A stretch of DNA of 64,000 bases. Origin: Terripilifer ovatus (GTDB lineage: Bacteria; Pseudomonadota; Alphaproteobacteria; Rhizobiales; Beijerinckiaceae). Location: assembly GCA_029222685.1 (NCBI GenBank), contig JARHVB010000018.1, forward strand, positions 59,909 to 123,908, given 5' to 3'. Shown in pieces: positions 34,932 through 46,140 of this stretch (positions within the stretch are counted from its first letter, which is position 1; each line of letters begins with the position of its first letter). Under the pieces are notes generated by a model, which was given only the letters and a program-made list of their open reading frames with translations, was not told where the DNA came from and made no database searches. Position numbers and translations under genes: made by a program.

Positions 34932-35759
34932 TTAGCCCCGCGCCGCGGTGAGAATGTCGAGCAGCGTCTTCGCCGGCCGGCCGGCGTCGGGCGCGATCAC
35001 TGCGATATATTCCACTTGCGTCAGCGGCGGCAGGTCGCGCATCGGCGCAAGCCCCGCGAATGTCATGCTTTTGGGCAGGACCGTGAAACCGAGCCCGGCG
35101 CGTACCGCGGCAGCGCAGCCGGCGTGGCTGGAGCTATTGCAGGTGACCCGCCAGCTTTTGCCGGCGCGGGCGAGGGTGTCGAGGACCATGGCGCGGGTGA
35201 TGCTTGGCTCCGGCAGAAGCACCAGCGGCAGAGGATCCTGTGGCATGGCCATGCCCTCCGGGCCGAACCAGATCAGGGCTTCGCGATAGAGCGTGTGGCC
35301 GCGATGGTCGCCGTTGCGGCGTTTGCCGGTCATCAGGTCGAGCGCGCCGGCCTCCAGCTGGACATACAGATTGTCGGTGATGCCGAGGGTGAGATCGAGC
35401 TCGACTTCGGGATAGAGCCGGCGAAACCCGGCGAGCATGTCGGGCAAAGGCCCCATGGCCATGTCGTCGGAGGTGCCCAGCCGCACCCGGCCGCGCAGCG
35501 GCGGACCGGCGAAATGCAGCCGCGCCCTGGCTTCGGCCTCGAGAATGAGGCGGGCGTGGACCAGCAGGCTTTCGCCATCCCCCGTCAAAGCCAGCGAATG
35601 GGTGTCGCGGATGAAGAAACGCCGGCCGAGCTCCGTCTCCAGCCGGACGATGTGATCGCTGACGGTCGACTGGGTGAGGTTCAGCCGCCGTCCGGCCTCG
35701 GTAAAGCTTTTCGACTGGGCGGCGGTGACGAAGGTCTGAAGCCAGATAGGGTTGAGCAT
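34932..35759 (-). CDS. LysR-family transcriptional regulator
   Basis: About 275 residues from MLNPIWLQTF; eleven further codons are open upstream. The helix-turn-helix is KSFTEAGRRLNLTQSTVSDHI, followed by the linker helix and an effector domain (GRVRLGTSDDMA). It is divergent from an SBF-type transporter gene with 107 bp between starts, the classic layout in which a LysR protein controls its neighbour and itself. Confidence 0.9.
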   Translation of the reverse strand: MLNPIWLQTFVTAAQSKSFTEAGRRLNLTQSTVSDHIVRLETELGRRFFIRDTHSLALTGDGESLLVHARLILEAEARARLHFAGPPLRGRVRLGTSDDMAMGPLPDMLAGFRRLYPEVELDLTLGITDNLYVQLEAGALDLMTGKRRNGDHRGHTLYREALIWFGPEGMAMPQDPLPLVLLPEPSITRAMVLDTLARAGKSWRVTCNSSSHAGCAAAVRAGLGFTVLPKSMTFAGLAPMRDLPPLTQVEYIAVIAPDAGRPAKTLLDILTAARG

Positions 35760-35768
35760 AGGTTTCCC

Positions 35769-35822
35769 GGTCATCGGAAAATCCGGTGACAATCATCATA
35801 TTTCGCCCTCTTCCCGATGACC
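35769..35822. promoter_or_regulatory. Inverted repeat in the LysR/transporter divergent promoter
   Basis: GGTCATCGG (35769-35777) and CCGATGACC (35814-35822) are exact reverse complements separated by 36 bp and span the space between the two divergent starts. LysR tetramers often bind two separated half-sites in such regions, so this is a candidate operator. Experimental proof is lacking. Confidence 0.4.
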
Positions 35823-35866
35823 AGCGGCCGTGGCATTTCCCGGGCTTAACGTTTCGCGAGACATGC

Positions 35867-36874
35867 ATGACCCGCTTCATTCCCGATCGATTTATCCTGG
35901 CCCTGCTCGGAACCGTCGTCCTCGCCAGCCTGCTTCCAGCCCAGGGAGAGGCCGCCGTCGTCACCGGATGGGCCAGCACCGTGGCGCTGACCCTGCTGTT
36001 TTTTCTGCACGGGGCGCGGCTGCCACTGGAAGCGGTGCTGGCCGGCATCAGGCGGCCGGGCCTGCATGCGATGATCGTGCTGTCGACCTTCGTCCTGTTT
36101 CCCCTGCTTGGCCTCGGCCTGCATGCCGCCGCGCCGCAACTGCTGCCCCCTGATCTGTGGGCGGGCGTGCTGTTCGTCTGCATGCTGTCGTCGACGGTGC
36201 AGTCGTCCATCGCCTTCACCTCGGTCGCCGGCGGCAATGTGCCGGCGGCGCTGTGCGCGGCGACCTTGTCGAATGTCGCCGGCGTCTTCGTCACGCCGGC
36301 GCTGGTGACGTTGTTCATGCACCGCTCCGGCGCGACGGGGGGTCTCGAGGAGGTCGAGAAGGTGATGGCGCAATTGCTGCTGCCGTTCGTCCTGGGCTCC
36401 CTGTCGCGCCCGCTGATCGGCGCGTGGGCGGCGCGCAACAAGAAGCTGGTCGGGCTTGTCGATCGCGGTTCGATCCTCATCGCCGTCTATGCTGCCTTCG
36501 GTGCGGCGGTGGTGCAGGGCATCTGGAAGCTGTTCGCGCCAGAGCAGTTGGTCGTGCTGCTGGTGATTGAAGGCGCGCTGCTGGCCGTCGTCATGCTGAC
36601 GATGATGGGCGCCAGCCGCCTCGCCGGCTTCTCGCGCGAGGATGAGATCGCGCTGGTGTTCTGCGGCTCGAAGAAGTCGCTGGCGTCGGGGGTGCCGATG
36701 GCGGCCGTGCTCTTCGGCGCGCAGGCCGGCGTAATGATTTTGCCGCTGATGTTCTTCCACCAGATGCAGTTGATGGTGTGTGCCGTGCTGGCGAAGCGTT
36801 ATGCGGCGAAGGGGGCTGAGGAAAGAGATGCCGCCACCGTAAACCTGTCAGCGCATCCCAAGCCCACAGTGTGA
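35867..36874 (+). CDS. Bile acid:sodium symporter-like transporter (SBF-like, YfeH type)
   Basis: 335 residues with about ten hydrophobic helices. Family features include the crossover-helix regions SSTVQSSIAFTSVAGGN and CGSKKSLASGVPMA, both characteristic of SBF-like membrane proteins. It is probably a sodium-coupled carrier of an organic anion; the substrate is unknown. Start MTRFIPDRF (35867) is chosen; a start at 35786 would add 27 polar residues that overlap the promoter. Divergent LysR gene is the likely regulator. Confidence 0.85.
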   Translation: MTRFIPDRFILALLGTVVLASLLPAQGEAAVVTGWASTVALTLLFFLHGARLPLEAVLAGIRRPGLHAMIVLSTFVLFPLLGLGLHAAAPQLLPPDLWAGVLFVCMLSSTVQSSIAFTSVAGGNVPAALCAATLSNVAGVFVTPALVTLFMHRSGATGGLEEVEKVMAQLLLPFVLGSLSRPLIGAWAARNKKLVGLVDRGSILIAVYAAFGAAVVQGIWKLFAPEQLVVLLVIEGALLAVVMLTMMGASRLAGFSREDEIALVFCGSKKSLASGVPMAAVLFGAQAGVMILPLMFFHQMQLMVCAVLAKRYAAKGAEERDAATVNLSAHPKPTV

Positions 36875-36882
36875 GTGTGTCA

Positions 36883-36978
36883 TTCCCGCCAAGCGAAGCG
36901 CAGAGCGGGAATCCAGGGGCAGCGTGACGGGCCAACATAGCGGCCCTTGATTCCTGGATTCCCGCTCGCGCCTGCGTG
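36883..36978. repeat. Palindromic intergenic repeat, related to family B
   Basis: GTCATTCCCGCCAAGCGAAG ... GAGCGGGAATCCAG is followed about 40 bp later by the inverted sequence CTGGATTCCCGCTCGCG. The arms fold on themselves and on each other. It shares the CATTCCCG / GCGAGCGGGAA core with the family B elements. Confidence 0.7.
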
Positions 36979-37013
36979 TGCGGTTCCATGACATCGGCTG
37001 CGGCTGAAAACAC

Positions 37014-37050
37014 AAAAAGGCCGGCAGCTTCCACTGCCGGCCTCTTATTT
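37014..37050 (-). terminator. Intrinsic terminator of acnA
   Basis: GGCCGGCAG (37019-37027) pairs with CTGCCGGCC (37034-37042) over a 6-base loop. Read on the minus strand, the stem follows the acnA stop (37071) by about 29 nt and is followed by TTTTTG. AT-rich sequence on the other side (TCTTATTT) may also allow termination from the left. Confidence 0.88.
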
Positions 37051-37070
37051 AGAATAATCGCAATCGCTGC

Positions 37071-39800
<2,730 letters not shown>

Positions 39801-39948
39801 CGATGTATCCCGATTAGGAGTGAGGAGGGGATTGACTGCGGCTTATAGATAATTCCTGCGCCAAGCGCTACACGGAGAAGACTGATTTTTGAACACGCCT
39901 TCCACTTGGCTTTCCGTCTGGCTTTTTTGGCTATACCGCAATTAGGTT

Positions 39949-40626
39949 TTGACCGTTTTGCCTGAATCGACGCCATCATCATCGGCTTCATCTTCGCTCT
40001 GGCCGGCAGCTCTCGTTCTGCGTGTTGCGGATGTCGATGTGGCGCGCGGCGAACGGCTGCTTGCCGGCGGCCTCTCCTTCGACGTGCGCGCCGGCGAGGC
40101 GTTGACGATCACCGGTCCCAACGGCGCCGGCAAATCCACCTTCCTACGCATGCTCGCCGGGTTGCTGCCGGTGGCGCGGGGCCGGATCACGCTCGAAGGG
40201 GCGGAGGCCGACACTCCGGTTGCGGCGCAGGCGCATTATCTCGGCCATCTGAACGCGCTGAAGCCAGCGCTGAGCGTGCGCGAAAACCTTGCCTTCTGGG
40301 CCGATACGCTGGGCCAGGGCGGCGCGGCGCTTTCTCCTGCTGCGGCGCTTGCCGCCTTCGGGCTCGCCCATGTTCTCGACGTGCCGGGCGGCTATCTGTC
40401 CACCGGGCAGAAGCGCCGGGTCGCCCTGGCGCGGCTGCTGGTCGCCCAGCGTCCGCTCTGGCTGCTCGATGAACCCTCGGCCGGGCTCGATGCCGGCGCG
40501 CAGGCACAGTTGAGCGCGGTGATGGGCCGGCACCTTGCGGCGGGCGGCATGATCGTGGCCGCCACTCATGTGCCGCTCGGGCTGGACGGCGCGGTCGAGA
40601 TTCATCTGGGCGGAGATGCCGCATGA
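39949..40626 (+). CDS. ccmA: Heme exporter ATP-binding protein CcmA
   Basis: 225 residues. Walker A GPNGAGKST, signature LSTGQKRRVALARLL (a Ccm-type variant of LSGGQ) and Walker B PLWLLDEPSAGLD are present. CcmA drives release of heme-loaded CcmE during cytochrome c maturation. The first codon is TTG 39949; another TTG three codons on (39958) is equally possible, and the start is uncertain. It overlaps ccmB by ATGA. The rest of the system (ccmC, ccmD, ccmG) lies 7.7 kb further on. Confidence 0.95.
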   Translation: MTVLPESTPSSSASSSLWPAALVLRVADVDVARGERLLAGGLSFDVRAGEALTITGPNGAGKSTFLRMLAGLLPVARGRITLEGAEADTPVAAQAHYLGHLNALKPALSVRENLAFWADTLGQGGAALSPAAALAAFGLAHVLDVPGGYLSTGQKRRVALARLLVAQRPLWLLDEPSAGLDAGAQAQLSAVMGRHLAAGGMIVAATHVPLGLDGAVEIHLGGDAA

Positions 40627-41291
40627 GCGTGGCCGGCGCCCTGTTCATGCGGGAGCTGCGGCTGGCGCATAGGGTCGGCGGCGGCGCATCCGTCGGTATC
40701 GTCTTCTTCCTGATTCTGGTCACCATCGTGCCCTTCGCCATCGGGCCGGATCTCAACCTGCTGGCGCGGATCGGCCCGGCGGTGCTGTGGATCGCGGCCC
40801 TGCTCGCCACCCTGCTGGGCCTCGACCGGCTGTTCCAGTCGGATATGGAGGACGGCTCGCTCGACGTGCTGCGCACCGCGGACCTGCCGCTGGAGGTCGT
40901 CGTCGCCGTCAAATGCCTGGCGCACTGGACCGCGACCTGCCTGCCGCTGGCGCTGGCAGCGCCCCTGTTCGGCCTGATGCTGGCGCTCGATGGTCCGGCC
41001 ATGCTGGGAATGGCGGCGACGCTGCTCGCCGGCACGCCGGCGCTGACGTTCCTTGGCGCCATTGGCGCGGCGTTGACGGTCAGCCTGCGCCGCGGCGGCC
41101 TGCTGATGGCGGTGCTGATCCTGCCGATGACCATTCCGGTGCTGATTTTCGGAGTTTCGGCGGCGCAGGCGGCGAGCGGCGGGACCGTACCCTTCTATGC
41201 GCCGTTCCTGATTTTGCTGGCGCTTTCGCTTGCCGCCCTGGCCCTGGCGCCCTTCGCTGCCGCCGCCGCGCTGCGCGCGATGTCGGAATAG
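40623..41291 (+). CDS. ccmB: Heme exporter membrane protein CcmB
   Basis: 222 residues, six hydrophobic helices, with the family blocks FFLILVTIVPFAIGP, AALLATLLGLDRLFQSD, EDGSLDVL, and LILPMTIPVLIFG. It is the permease partner of CcmA in the CcmABCD complex. The ATG overlaps the ccmA stop. The usual next gene, ccmC, is not adjacent; an IalB-like gene begins 79 bp on. Confidence 0.96.
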   Translation: MSVAGALFMRELRLAHRVGGGASVGIVFFLILVTIVPFAIGPDLNLLARIGPAVLWIAALLATLLGLDRLFQSDMEDGSLDVLRTADLPLEVVVAVKCLAHWTATCLPLALAAPLFGLMLALDGPAMLGMAATLLAGTPALTFLGAIGAALTVSLRRGGLLMAVLILPMTIPVLIFGVSAAQAASGGTVPFYAPFLILLALSLAALALAPFAAAAALRAMSE

Positions 41292-41370
41292 GCGTGGCTG
41301 TTTGCGGATCAGTCCGAATGGGCTAGTCAAGGGCCGCCAAACCGTAGCAAGACCAACCTGAGGACTATTC

Positions 41371-41931
41371 ATGATTTCGCGTATCGCGCAGACGCGTTCG
41401 CTGGCTGTCTGCTGCCTGCTGGGCTTTGCGCAACCGCTTCTGGCTCAGACCAGGCCGGCACCGAAACCGGCTGCGCCCGCACCGGCTGCTCCTGCGCCCG
41501 CGGCGGCGCCGGCACAGCAGCCGGCCGGCACCTGGTCGAGCCGCTGTTCCGTCGAGCGTCGCGACGCGCCGCTCGACTGCGCCGTCGAGCAATCGGCCTA
41601 TGTCAGCAACACCGGCCAGCTGATCGGCTCGTTCGGCGTGCGCATCGTGCCGGAAACGCGGCAGCCGGCCATGGTGGTGATGATCCCGCTGGGTCTCTAC
41701 CTGCCATTCGGCATGCAGATCCAGGTCGACGACAAGCCGGCGCTGACCTTGCCGCTGCAAACCTGCGACAATCGCGGTTGTTTTGCAGGAAGCCCGGTGA
41801 ACGCCGACCTGCTCGGCCAGATGAAGGGCGGCAAGCGCCTCTCCGTGAGTTTCCAGAACCTGTCGCGGCAGACAATAACCATACCGTTCTCGCTGCAGAA
41901 TTTTGCCGAGGCCTATCAGAAAGTTCAGTAG
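41371..41931 (+). CDS. Invasion associated locus B (IalB) family protein
   Basis: 186 residues with a signal peptide (SLAVCCLLGFAQPLLAQ), an Ala/Pro-rich linker (about 27-55, PAPAAPAPAAAPAQQPA), then the IalB domain with four Cys (SSRCSVE, LDCAVEQ, LQTCDNRGCF) likely paired in the periplasm. IalB was named for Bartonella erythrocyte invasion, but homologues are common in non-pathogenic Hyphomicrobiales and their role there is unknown. First gene of the insert that splits ccmB from ccmC. An imperfect hairpin (41939-41976) follows the stop. Confidence 0.88.
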   Translation: MISRIAQTRSLAVCCLLGFAQPLLAQTRPAPKPAAPAPAAPAPAAAPAQQPAGTWSSRCSVERRDAPLDCAVEQSAYVSNTGQLIGSFGVRIVPETRQPAMVVMIPLGLYLPFGMQIQVDDKPALTLPLQTCDNRGCFAGSPVNADLLGQMKGGKRLSVSFQNLSRQTITIPFSLQNFAEAYQKVQ

Positions 41932-42020
41932 CAAGCCGGAAGACGCCGGCCGATTTGCGCGGCCTGTCGTCTTCCGCCATTGTCCGGCAAACAATCCGGT
42001 AGAAAAATGTGGGAGGAAAA

Positions 42021-43001
42021 ATGGAAAAGCTGAAATTGCATTTCGCCTGCGGGCCCTATGACCGCATGGAAGCGCTGGCGAGCGGCGAGGTGAAGCCGGA
42101 AGGCATCGATCTCACCTATACCGTGATGGATGAGCCGCGCGACTTGTTCGACCGGCTGATGAAGAGCGGCGATTTCGACCTGGCGGAAATGTCCTCGTCA
42201 GAACATATCGCCAACACGGTGGCGGGCACCAATCCGTTCGTCGCGCTGCCGGTGTTTCCCTCGAAAGTCTATCGCCACAGCTTCATCTGCCACAACGTGA
42301 AATCCGGCATCAGGACGCCGAAGGATCTCGCCGGGCGGCGCATCGGCGTGCCGCTTTACACGATGAGCGCGGCGCTGTGGTGCCGCGGCATGCTGGAAGA
42401 CGAATACGGCGTTGACCTGTCGAACGTCACCTGGGTGCAGGGCAATATGTACAAGTCCGGCTCGCACGGAAATCCGAGCGCGCCGCCGCTGCTGCGCCCG
42501 ATCAGGCTGGAACAGAACCAGTCGCAGCATTCGCTCAGCGAACTGCTGGAGCGCGGCGAGATCGACGCCACGATCGGCGCACTCACGCCGTCAGGCCTTG
42601 GCGTCAATCCTGACATCGTGCGGATGTTTCCGAACTTTCGCGAGGTCGAGATCGACTATTACAAGAAGACGAAGATCCATCCGATCATGCATCTCGTCGT
42701 CATCCGCAAGGCCGTCTACGAGAAGAATCCGTGGATCGCAAAGTCCTTGTACGCGGCGTTTGAGGCTTCGAAGAAAAGCATGTGGGAGAAGCTGCAATAT
42801 TCCGGCGCGCAGCGGGTGATGCTGCCCTGGCTCTATGCCGACATCGAGGAAATCAAGCAGACGTTCGGCGACGATCCGTGGCCCTACGGCATCGAGGCGA
42901 ACCGGCCAACCTTGACGAAGGCCGTAGACTATATGTACCGCGACGCGATGATCGCGCGGAAGCCGTCGCTGGACGAACTCTTTGTCGATGTAGGAGCCTG
43001 A
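42021..43001 (+). CDS. 4,5-dihydroxyphthalate decarboxylase-family protein (periplasmic-binding-like fold)
   Basis: 326 residues without a signal peptide. KLHFACGPYDRMEALASGEV, GIDLTYTVMDE, FDLAEMSSSEHI, ALPVFPSKVYRHSF and DLAGRRIGVPLYTMSA follow the pattern of Pht5-type 4,5-dihydroxyphthalate decarboxylases, which share a fold with NMT1/SsuA binding proteins. GGGAGG 8 nt before ATG 42021 fixes the start. Pht5 converts 4,5-dihydroxyphthalate to protocatechuate. A cytoplasmic catalytic role fits the missing signal peptide and the nearby ring-cleavage gene, but the substrate is unproven. It is 4 nt from the next gene. Confidence 0.8.
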   Translation: MEKLKLHFACGPYDRMEALASGEVKPEGIDLTYTVMDEPRDLFDRLMKSGDFDLAEMSSSEHIANTVAGTNPFVALPVFPSKVYRHSFICHNVKSGIRTPKDLAGRRIGVPLYTMSAALWCRGMLEDEYGVDLSNVTWVQGNMYKSGSHGNPSAPPLLRPIRLEQNQSQHSLSELLERGEIDATIGALTPSGLGVNPDIVRMFPNFREVEIDYYKKTKIHPIMHLVVIRKAVYEKNPWIAKSLYAAFEASKKSMWEKLQYSGAQRVMLPWLYADIEEIKQTFGDDPWPYGIEANRPTLTKAVDYMYRDAMIARKPSLDELFVDVGA

Positions 43002-43005
43002 GCCC

Positions 43006-43758
43006 ATGGATGCCGTCACTTCCGCCAAGCGTACCCTTGTTATCGCCAACCGCATTCTCGCGCATTACGATGTGCTCGACGCCTATGGCCATGTCAGCGT
43101 GCGTCACCCGCACGATCCGTCGCGCTACCTGCTGTCGCGCTCGCTGAGCCCGGCGAGCGTCACCGAAGACGACATCATCGAGTTCCATCTCGATGGCCGT
43201 CCGGTCGACGCCGACGAGAAGCGCCCGCTCTATCTCGAGCGCTTCATCCATGGCGGCGTCTTCGAGGCGAGGCCGGAGGTCAATTCGGTGCTGCACTCCC
43301 ACGCCGAGGATGTGCTGCCGTTCTCGATCACGAAACAGCCGATGCTGCCGGTCATCCATACGGCCGGCAATATGGGCGGCACGATTCCGGTGTGGGACAT
43401 TGCCGACAAGTTCGGCAGCAACACCAATCTGCTCGTCAGCAATATGGAGCAGGGCCGCGATCTGGCGCGCTGCCTCGACTGCAACCGCATCGCGCTGATG
43501 CGCACGCACGGCTTTGTCTCGACCGGTGTTTCCATCCCCGATCTGGTGCGGCTGGCGGTCTACATCCCGCGCAATGCGCGCGTGCAGATGGCGGCGATGC
43601 GCATGTGCTCGCCCGGCGAGGGCATGGCCAATATCCGCGTACTGTCGCCTGGCGAAATCGCTGCGCGCGTAGGCCTTGATCCCGATACGCCAGCGATGCG
43701 GCGCGGCTGGGACTACTGGGCGCGCGAGGTCGGGTGCGAACATCTGTTGAGTGAATGA
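43006..43758 (+). CDS. Class II aldolase/adducin family protein, possible aromatic acid decarboxylase
   Basis: 250 residues. Metal-binding motifs are VLHSHAEDV and RTHGFVSTG, with AYGHVSVR at the N-terminus. The family includes aldolases and also 3,4-dihydroxyphthalate decarboxylases of Gram-positive phthalate pathways. It follows the Pht5-like gene by 4 nt with AGGAG placed across the gap, so both are translated from one message. The coupling of two decarboxylase-type families supports an aromatic dicarboxylate pathway, as inference. Confidence 0.85.
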   Translation: MDAVTSAKRTLVIANRILAHYDVLDAYGHVSVRHPHDPSRYLLSRSLSPASVTEDDIIEFHLDGRPVDADEKRPLYLERFIHGGVFEARPEVNSVLHSHAEDVLPFSITKQPMLPVIHTAGNMGGTIPVWDIADKFGSNTNLLVSNMEQGRDLARCLDCNRIALMRTHGFVSTGVSIPDLVRLAVYIPRNARVQMAAMRMCSPGEGMANIRVLSPGEIAARVGLDPDTPAMRRGWDYWAREVGCEHLLSE

Positions 43759-43783
43759 TTGCCTAACAAGTGGCTGGAACTCT

Positions 43784-43947
43784 CAGAAGCCCTCATCCTG
43801 AGGAGCAACGCTTGCGTTGCGTCTCGAAGGGCGGGGGCGTGAGAGATAGCCTTGCCGAGCGGCGACGTAAGGCTGTATGCAGACTTCGGGATGGCGCCCC
43901 CGTCCTTCGAGACGCGCTCTTCGAGCGCTCCTCAGGATGAGGGCTTC
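43784..43947. repeat. Inverted pair of family A intergenic repeats
   Basis: The left unit (43784-43839, CAGAAGCCCTCATCCTGAGG ... CGTCTCGAAGGGCG) and the right unit (43894-43947, CGTCCTTCGAGACGCGC ... CTCAGGATGAGGGCTTCT) face each other about 55 bp apart. In RNA the pair can form one long stem or two hairpins. It separates the aldolase-family gene from the TctC gene. Confidence 0.8.
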
Positions 43948-44010
43948 TCTCAATGTCTGCCTCTGCTTCAAACGGATCAACGAAGAACGAACAAACAGAC
44001 AGAGGACATC

Positions 44011-45060
44011 ATGGGAATGAAAGCCGGAAGCCGGAGCTATCAGATTGTAGCTGCAATCGGACTCGCTATTCTGCCGGCACTGCTGCCGACCGTAGCCGCT
44101 GCGCAGACGCCGACCGATTTCTACAAGGGCAAGACGATCACCGTCACGATCGGTTTTCCGCCGGGCGGTGGGTATGACACCAATGCGCGCATTCTGGCGC
44201 GGCATATGGGCCGCTACATTCCGGGCCAGCCGTCGCTGGTGCCGGCCAATATGCCCGGCGCCGGATCGCTCGTCGCCGCCAACTTCACCTATAATCTGGC
44301 GCCGGCCGACGGCACTGTGTTCACCATTTTCGCGCCGTCGACGGCGATGGAGCCGATCTTCAACAACAAGGCAGCGCGGTTCGAGGCGGCGAAGTTCGGC
44401 TGGCTCGGGTCGATGGCGCAGGAAGTGTCCTATTGCGGCATCTGGCAGGGTCCGGGCGTCGCCACGTCCTGGGACGAGGCGATGAAGAAGGAGACGATCT
44501 TCGGCGGCGGCGCCACATCGGCGATCACCTATCAGCATCCGATGGTGCTGAAGAACGTGCTCGGCGCCAATCTCAAAGTCATCCCGGGCTATCCGGGGAC
44601 GCGTGACATCAACCTCGCCATGCAGCGCGGCGAAGTGCATGGCTCGTGCGGCCTGTTCGAATCCTCCATCGCCTCGCAATGGCATAACGAGGTCGAGAGC
44701 GGGAAATTGAAACTGGTGATCCAGATGGGCGCCAAGACGACGGACCGCTACGGCAAGGTTCCCAGCGTCTTCGACTATGCCAGGACGGAGGAGCAGAAGC
44801 AGATTCTCGATATCCACTTCGGGCAATTGCTGCTGTCACGTCCGTTCGCGGCGCCGCCGAAAGTACCCGCCGATCGTCTCGATGCGCTGCGCAAGGCGTT
44901 CATGGAGACGATGAAGGACAAGGAGTTCCTGGCCGACGCGGCAAAGGCCGGGCTCGAGATCGATCCGGTCACCGGCGAAGAAGTTCAGGCGCTGCTGGCG
45001 AAATTCGCCAACTATCCGCCCGAGGTGTTGCGCAAGGCGGATGAGGCGATGGGGCGGTAG
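44011..45060 (+). CDS. Tripartite tricarboxylate transporter-type substrate receptor (TctC/Bug family)
   Basis: 349 residues from MGMKAGSRSY, with a signal peptide ending about AAAQ and the TctC landmarks DFYKGKTITVTIGFPPGGGYD and IPGQPSLVPANMPGAGSL. GAGG upstream of ATG 44011 supports this start. It should bind a carboxylated substrate in the periplasm. No TctA/TctB genes are present. Downstream of the two decarboxylase-family genes, it likely recognises the acid they process. Confidence 0.87.
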   Translation: MGMKAGSRSYQIVAAIGLAILPALLPTVAAAQTPTDFYKGKTITVTIGFPPGGGYDTNARILARHMGRYIPGQPSLVPANMPGAGSLVAANFTYNLAPADGTVFTIFAPSTAMEPIFNNKAARFEAAKFGWLGSMAQEVSYCGIWQGPGVATSWDEAMKKETIFGGGATSAITYQHPMVLKNVLGANLKVIPGYPGTRDINLAMQRGEVHGSCGLFESSIASQWHNEVESGKLKLVIQMGAKTTDRYGKVPSVFDYARTEEQKQILDIHFGQLLLSRPFAAPPKVPADRLDALRKAFMETMKDKEFLADAAKAGLEIDPVTGEEVQALLAKFANYPPEVLRKADEAMGR

Positions 45061-45184
45061 GGATGCGCTGAATCGTTAGGTCTGGATCCCCGCTCGCGCC
45101 TTTGGCGCGTCGGGGATGACAAGTGGCGACATGCCGCAACCAATGTCATTCCCGACGCGCAGCAGGCGCGAGCGGGAAACCAGA
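45061..45184. repeat. Compound palindromic repeat, family B (copy 2)
   Basis: GGATGCGCTGAATCGTTAGG, then GGATCCCCGCTCGCGCC with GGCGCGTCGGGGATGACA, then ATGTCATTCCCGACGCGC with GGCGCGAGCGGGAAACCAG. It is nearly the same as 31993-32100 in order and flanks, differing mainly in loop sequences. It lies between the TctC gene stop and the stop of the convergent TauD gene. Confidence 0.85.
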
Positions 45185-45225
45185 AGCCAAAGGCCGCAGC
45201 CTTGCAGACGTTCGAGCTGGTTGCC

Positions 45226-46095
45226 TTAAACCGGCTTCTCGCCACACACCGCCGTGCGTTCCATGCGACGACGGTCCGGGTAGTAGTCATTGGCGGCGTA
45301 ATGCTGGGTCGACTGGTTGTCCCAGAAGATGATCGTGCCCTCGGTCCAGCGCAGACGGAACTGATATTCCGGCACATGCACCTGGGCATAGAGCACGTCG
45401 AGAATGGCCTTGCTCTCGTCATCGTTCAGGCCGTCGATCTTCACGGTGAACTGCGGGTTGACGTAGATCGCCTTGCGGCCTGATTTCGGATGGGTGCGCA
45501 CCACCGGGTGGAGCGGATTGGGATAGAGCTCCTCCATCTGGCGCAGTTCGGCCTGATCCTTCTCGGACTTCGAGAACAACGTGCGAAAGTTTTTGAAATC
45601 GTGCACGGCATAGAGGCCGTCGATCATCTTGCGGAAGGTCGGCGACAGGTTGTCGTAGGCCGCCGTCATGTCGCACCACAGGGTGTCGCCGCCGGTCTTC
45701 GGCATGATCTGGCAGCGCAGGATGGTGTATTTCGTCGGCTTCTCGCGGAAGGTCGTGTCGGAATGCCAGACGTCGGTCGACAGGACCGGATTGTCCTTGT
45801 TGTTGTCGAGGACGAGAATTTCGGGAAACTCGCCCTTCGGCCGGAACGGATGCACTTCGAGATCGCCGAAATGCCGGCTGATCTTGACGTGCTGCGCCGT
45901 TGACAGGTGCTGGTTGCGCACGATCAGCACCTTGTGTTCGATGAGCGCCGCCTCGAAGGCCGCGAAGGTCTGCGGATCGAAATCGTTATTGAGATCGAGG
46001 CCGTGAATCTCGGCGCCGAGATGGCGGCCGATCCGTTCGACTTCGAATGATCTGCTTGCGCTGGCCTGCGTCGCCGTGCCGACATTGATGTTCAT
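45226..46095 (-). CDS. TauD/TfdA-family Fe(II)/2-oxoglutarate-dependent dioxygenase
   Basis: 289 residues. The iron triad is visible as His-x-Asp in VWHSDTTF and the distal His in STQHYAANDYYPDRRRMER, whose Arg binds 2-oxoglutarate. The family includes taurine dioxygenase and 2,4-D dioxygenase, which hydroxylate next to a heteroatom and release it. Substrate here is unknown. It is on the same strand as the LigB-type gene (45 bp apart) and probably forms a unit with it. Confidence 0.9.
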   Translation of the reverse strand: MNINVGTATQASASRSFEVERIGRHLGAEIHGLDLNNDFDPQTFAAFEAALIEHKVLIVRNQHLSTAQHVKISRHFGDLEVHPFRPKGEFPEILVLDNNKDNPVLSTDVWHSDTTFREKPTKYTILRCQIMPKTGGDTLWCDMTAAYDNLSPTFRKMIDGLYAVHDFKNFRTLFSKSEKDQAELRQMEELYPNPLHPVVRTHPKSGRKAIYVNPQFTVKIDGLNDDESKAILDVLYAQVHVPEYQFRLRWTEGTIIFWDNQSTQHYAANDYYPDRRRMERTAVCGEKPV

Positions 46096-46140
46096 GCCGT
46101 CCTCCCAAATTCTGCCGATGTTTTTATGATTATAGCGCCG

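Noticed and set aside
41371..41931. Virulence role from the IalB name
   Set aside because: The family is widespread in free-living relatives and nothing else in the window suggests pathogenicity.
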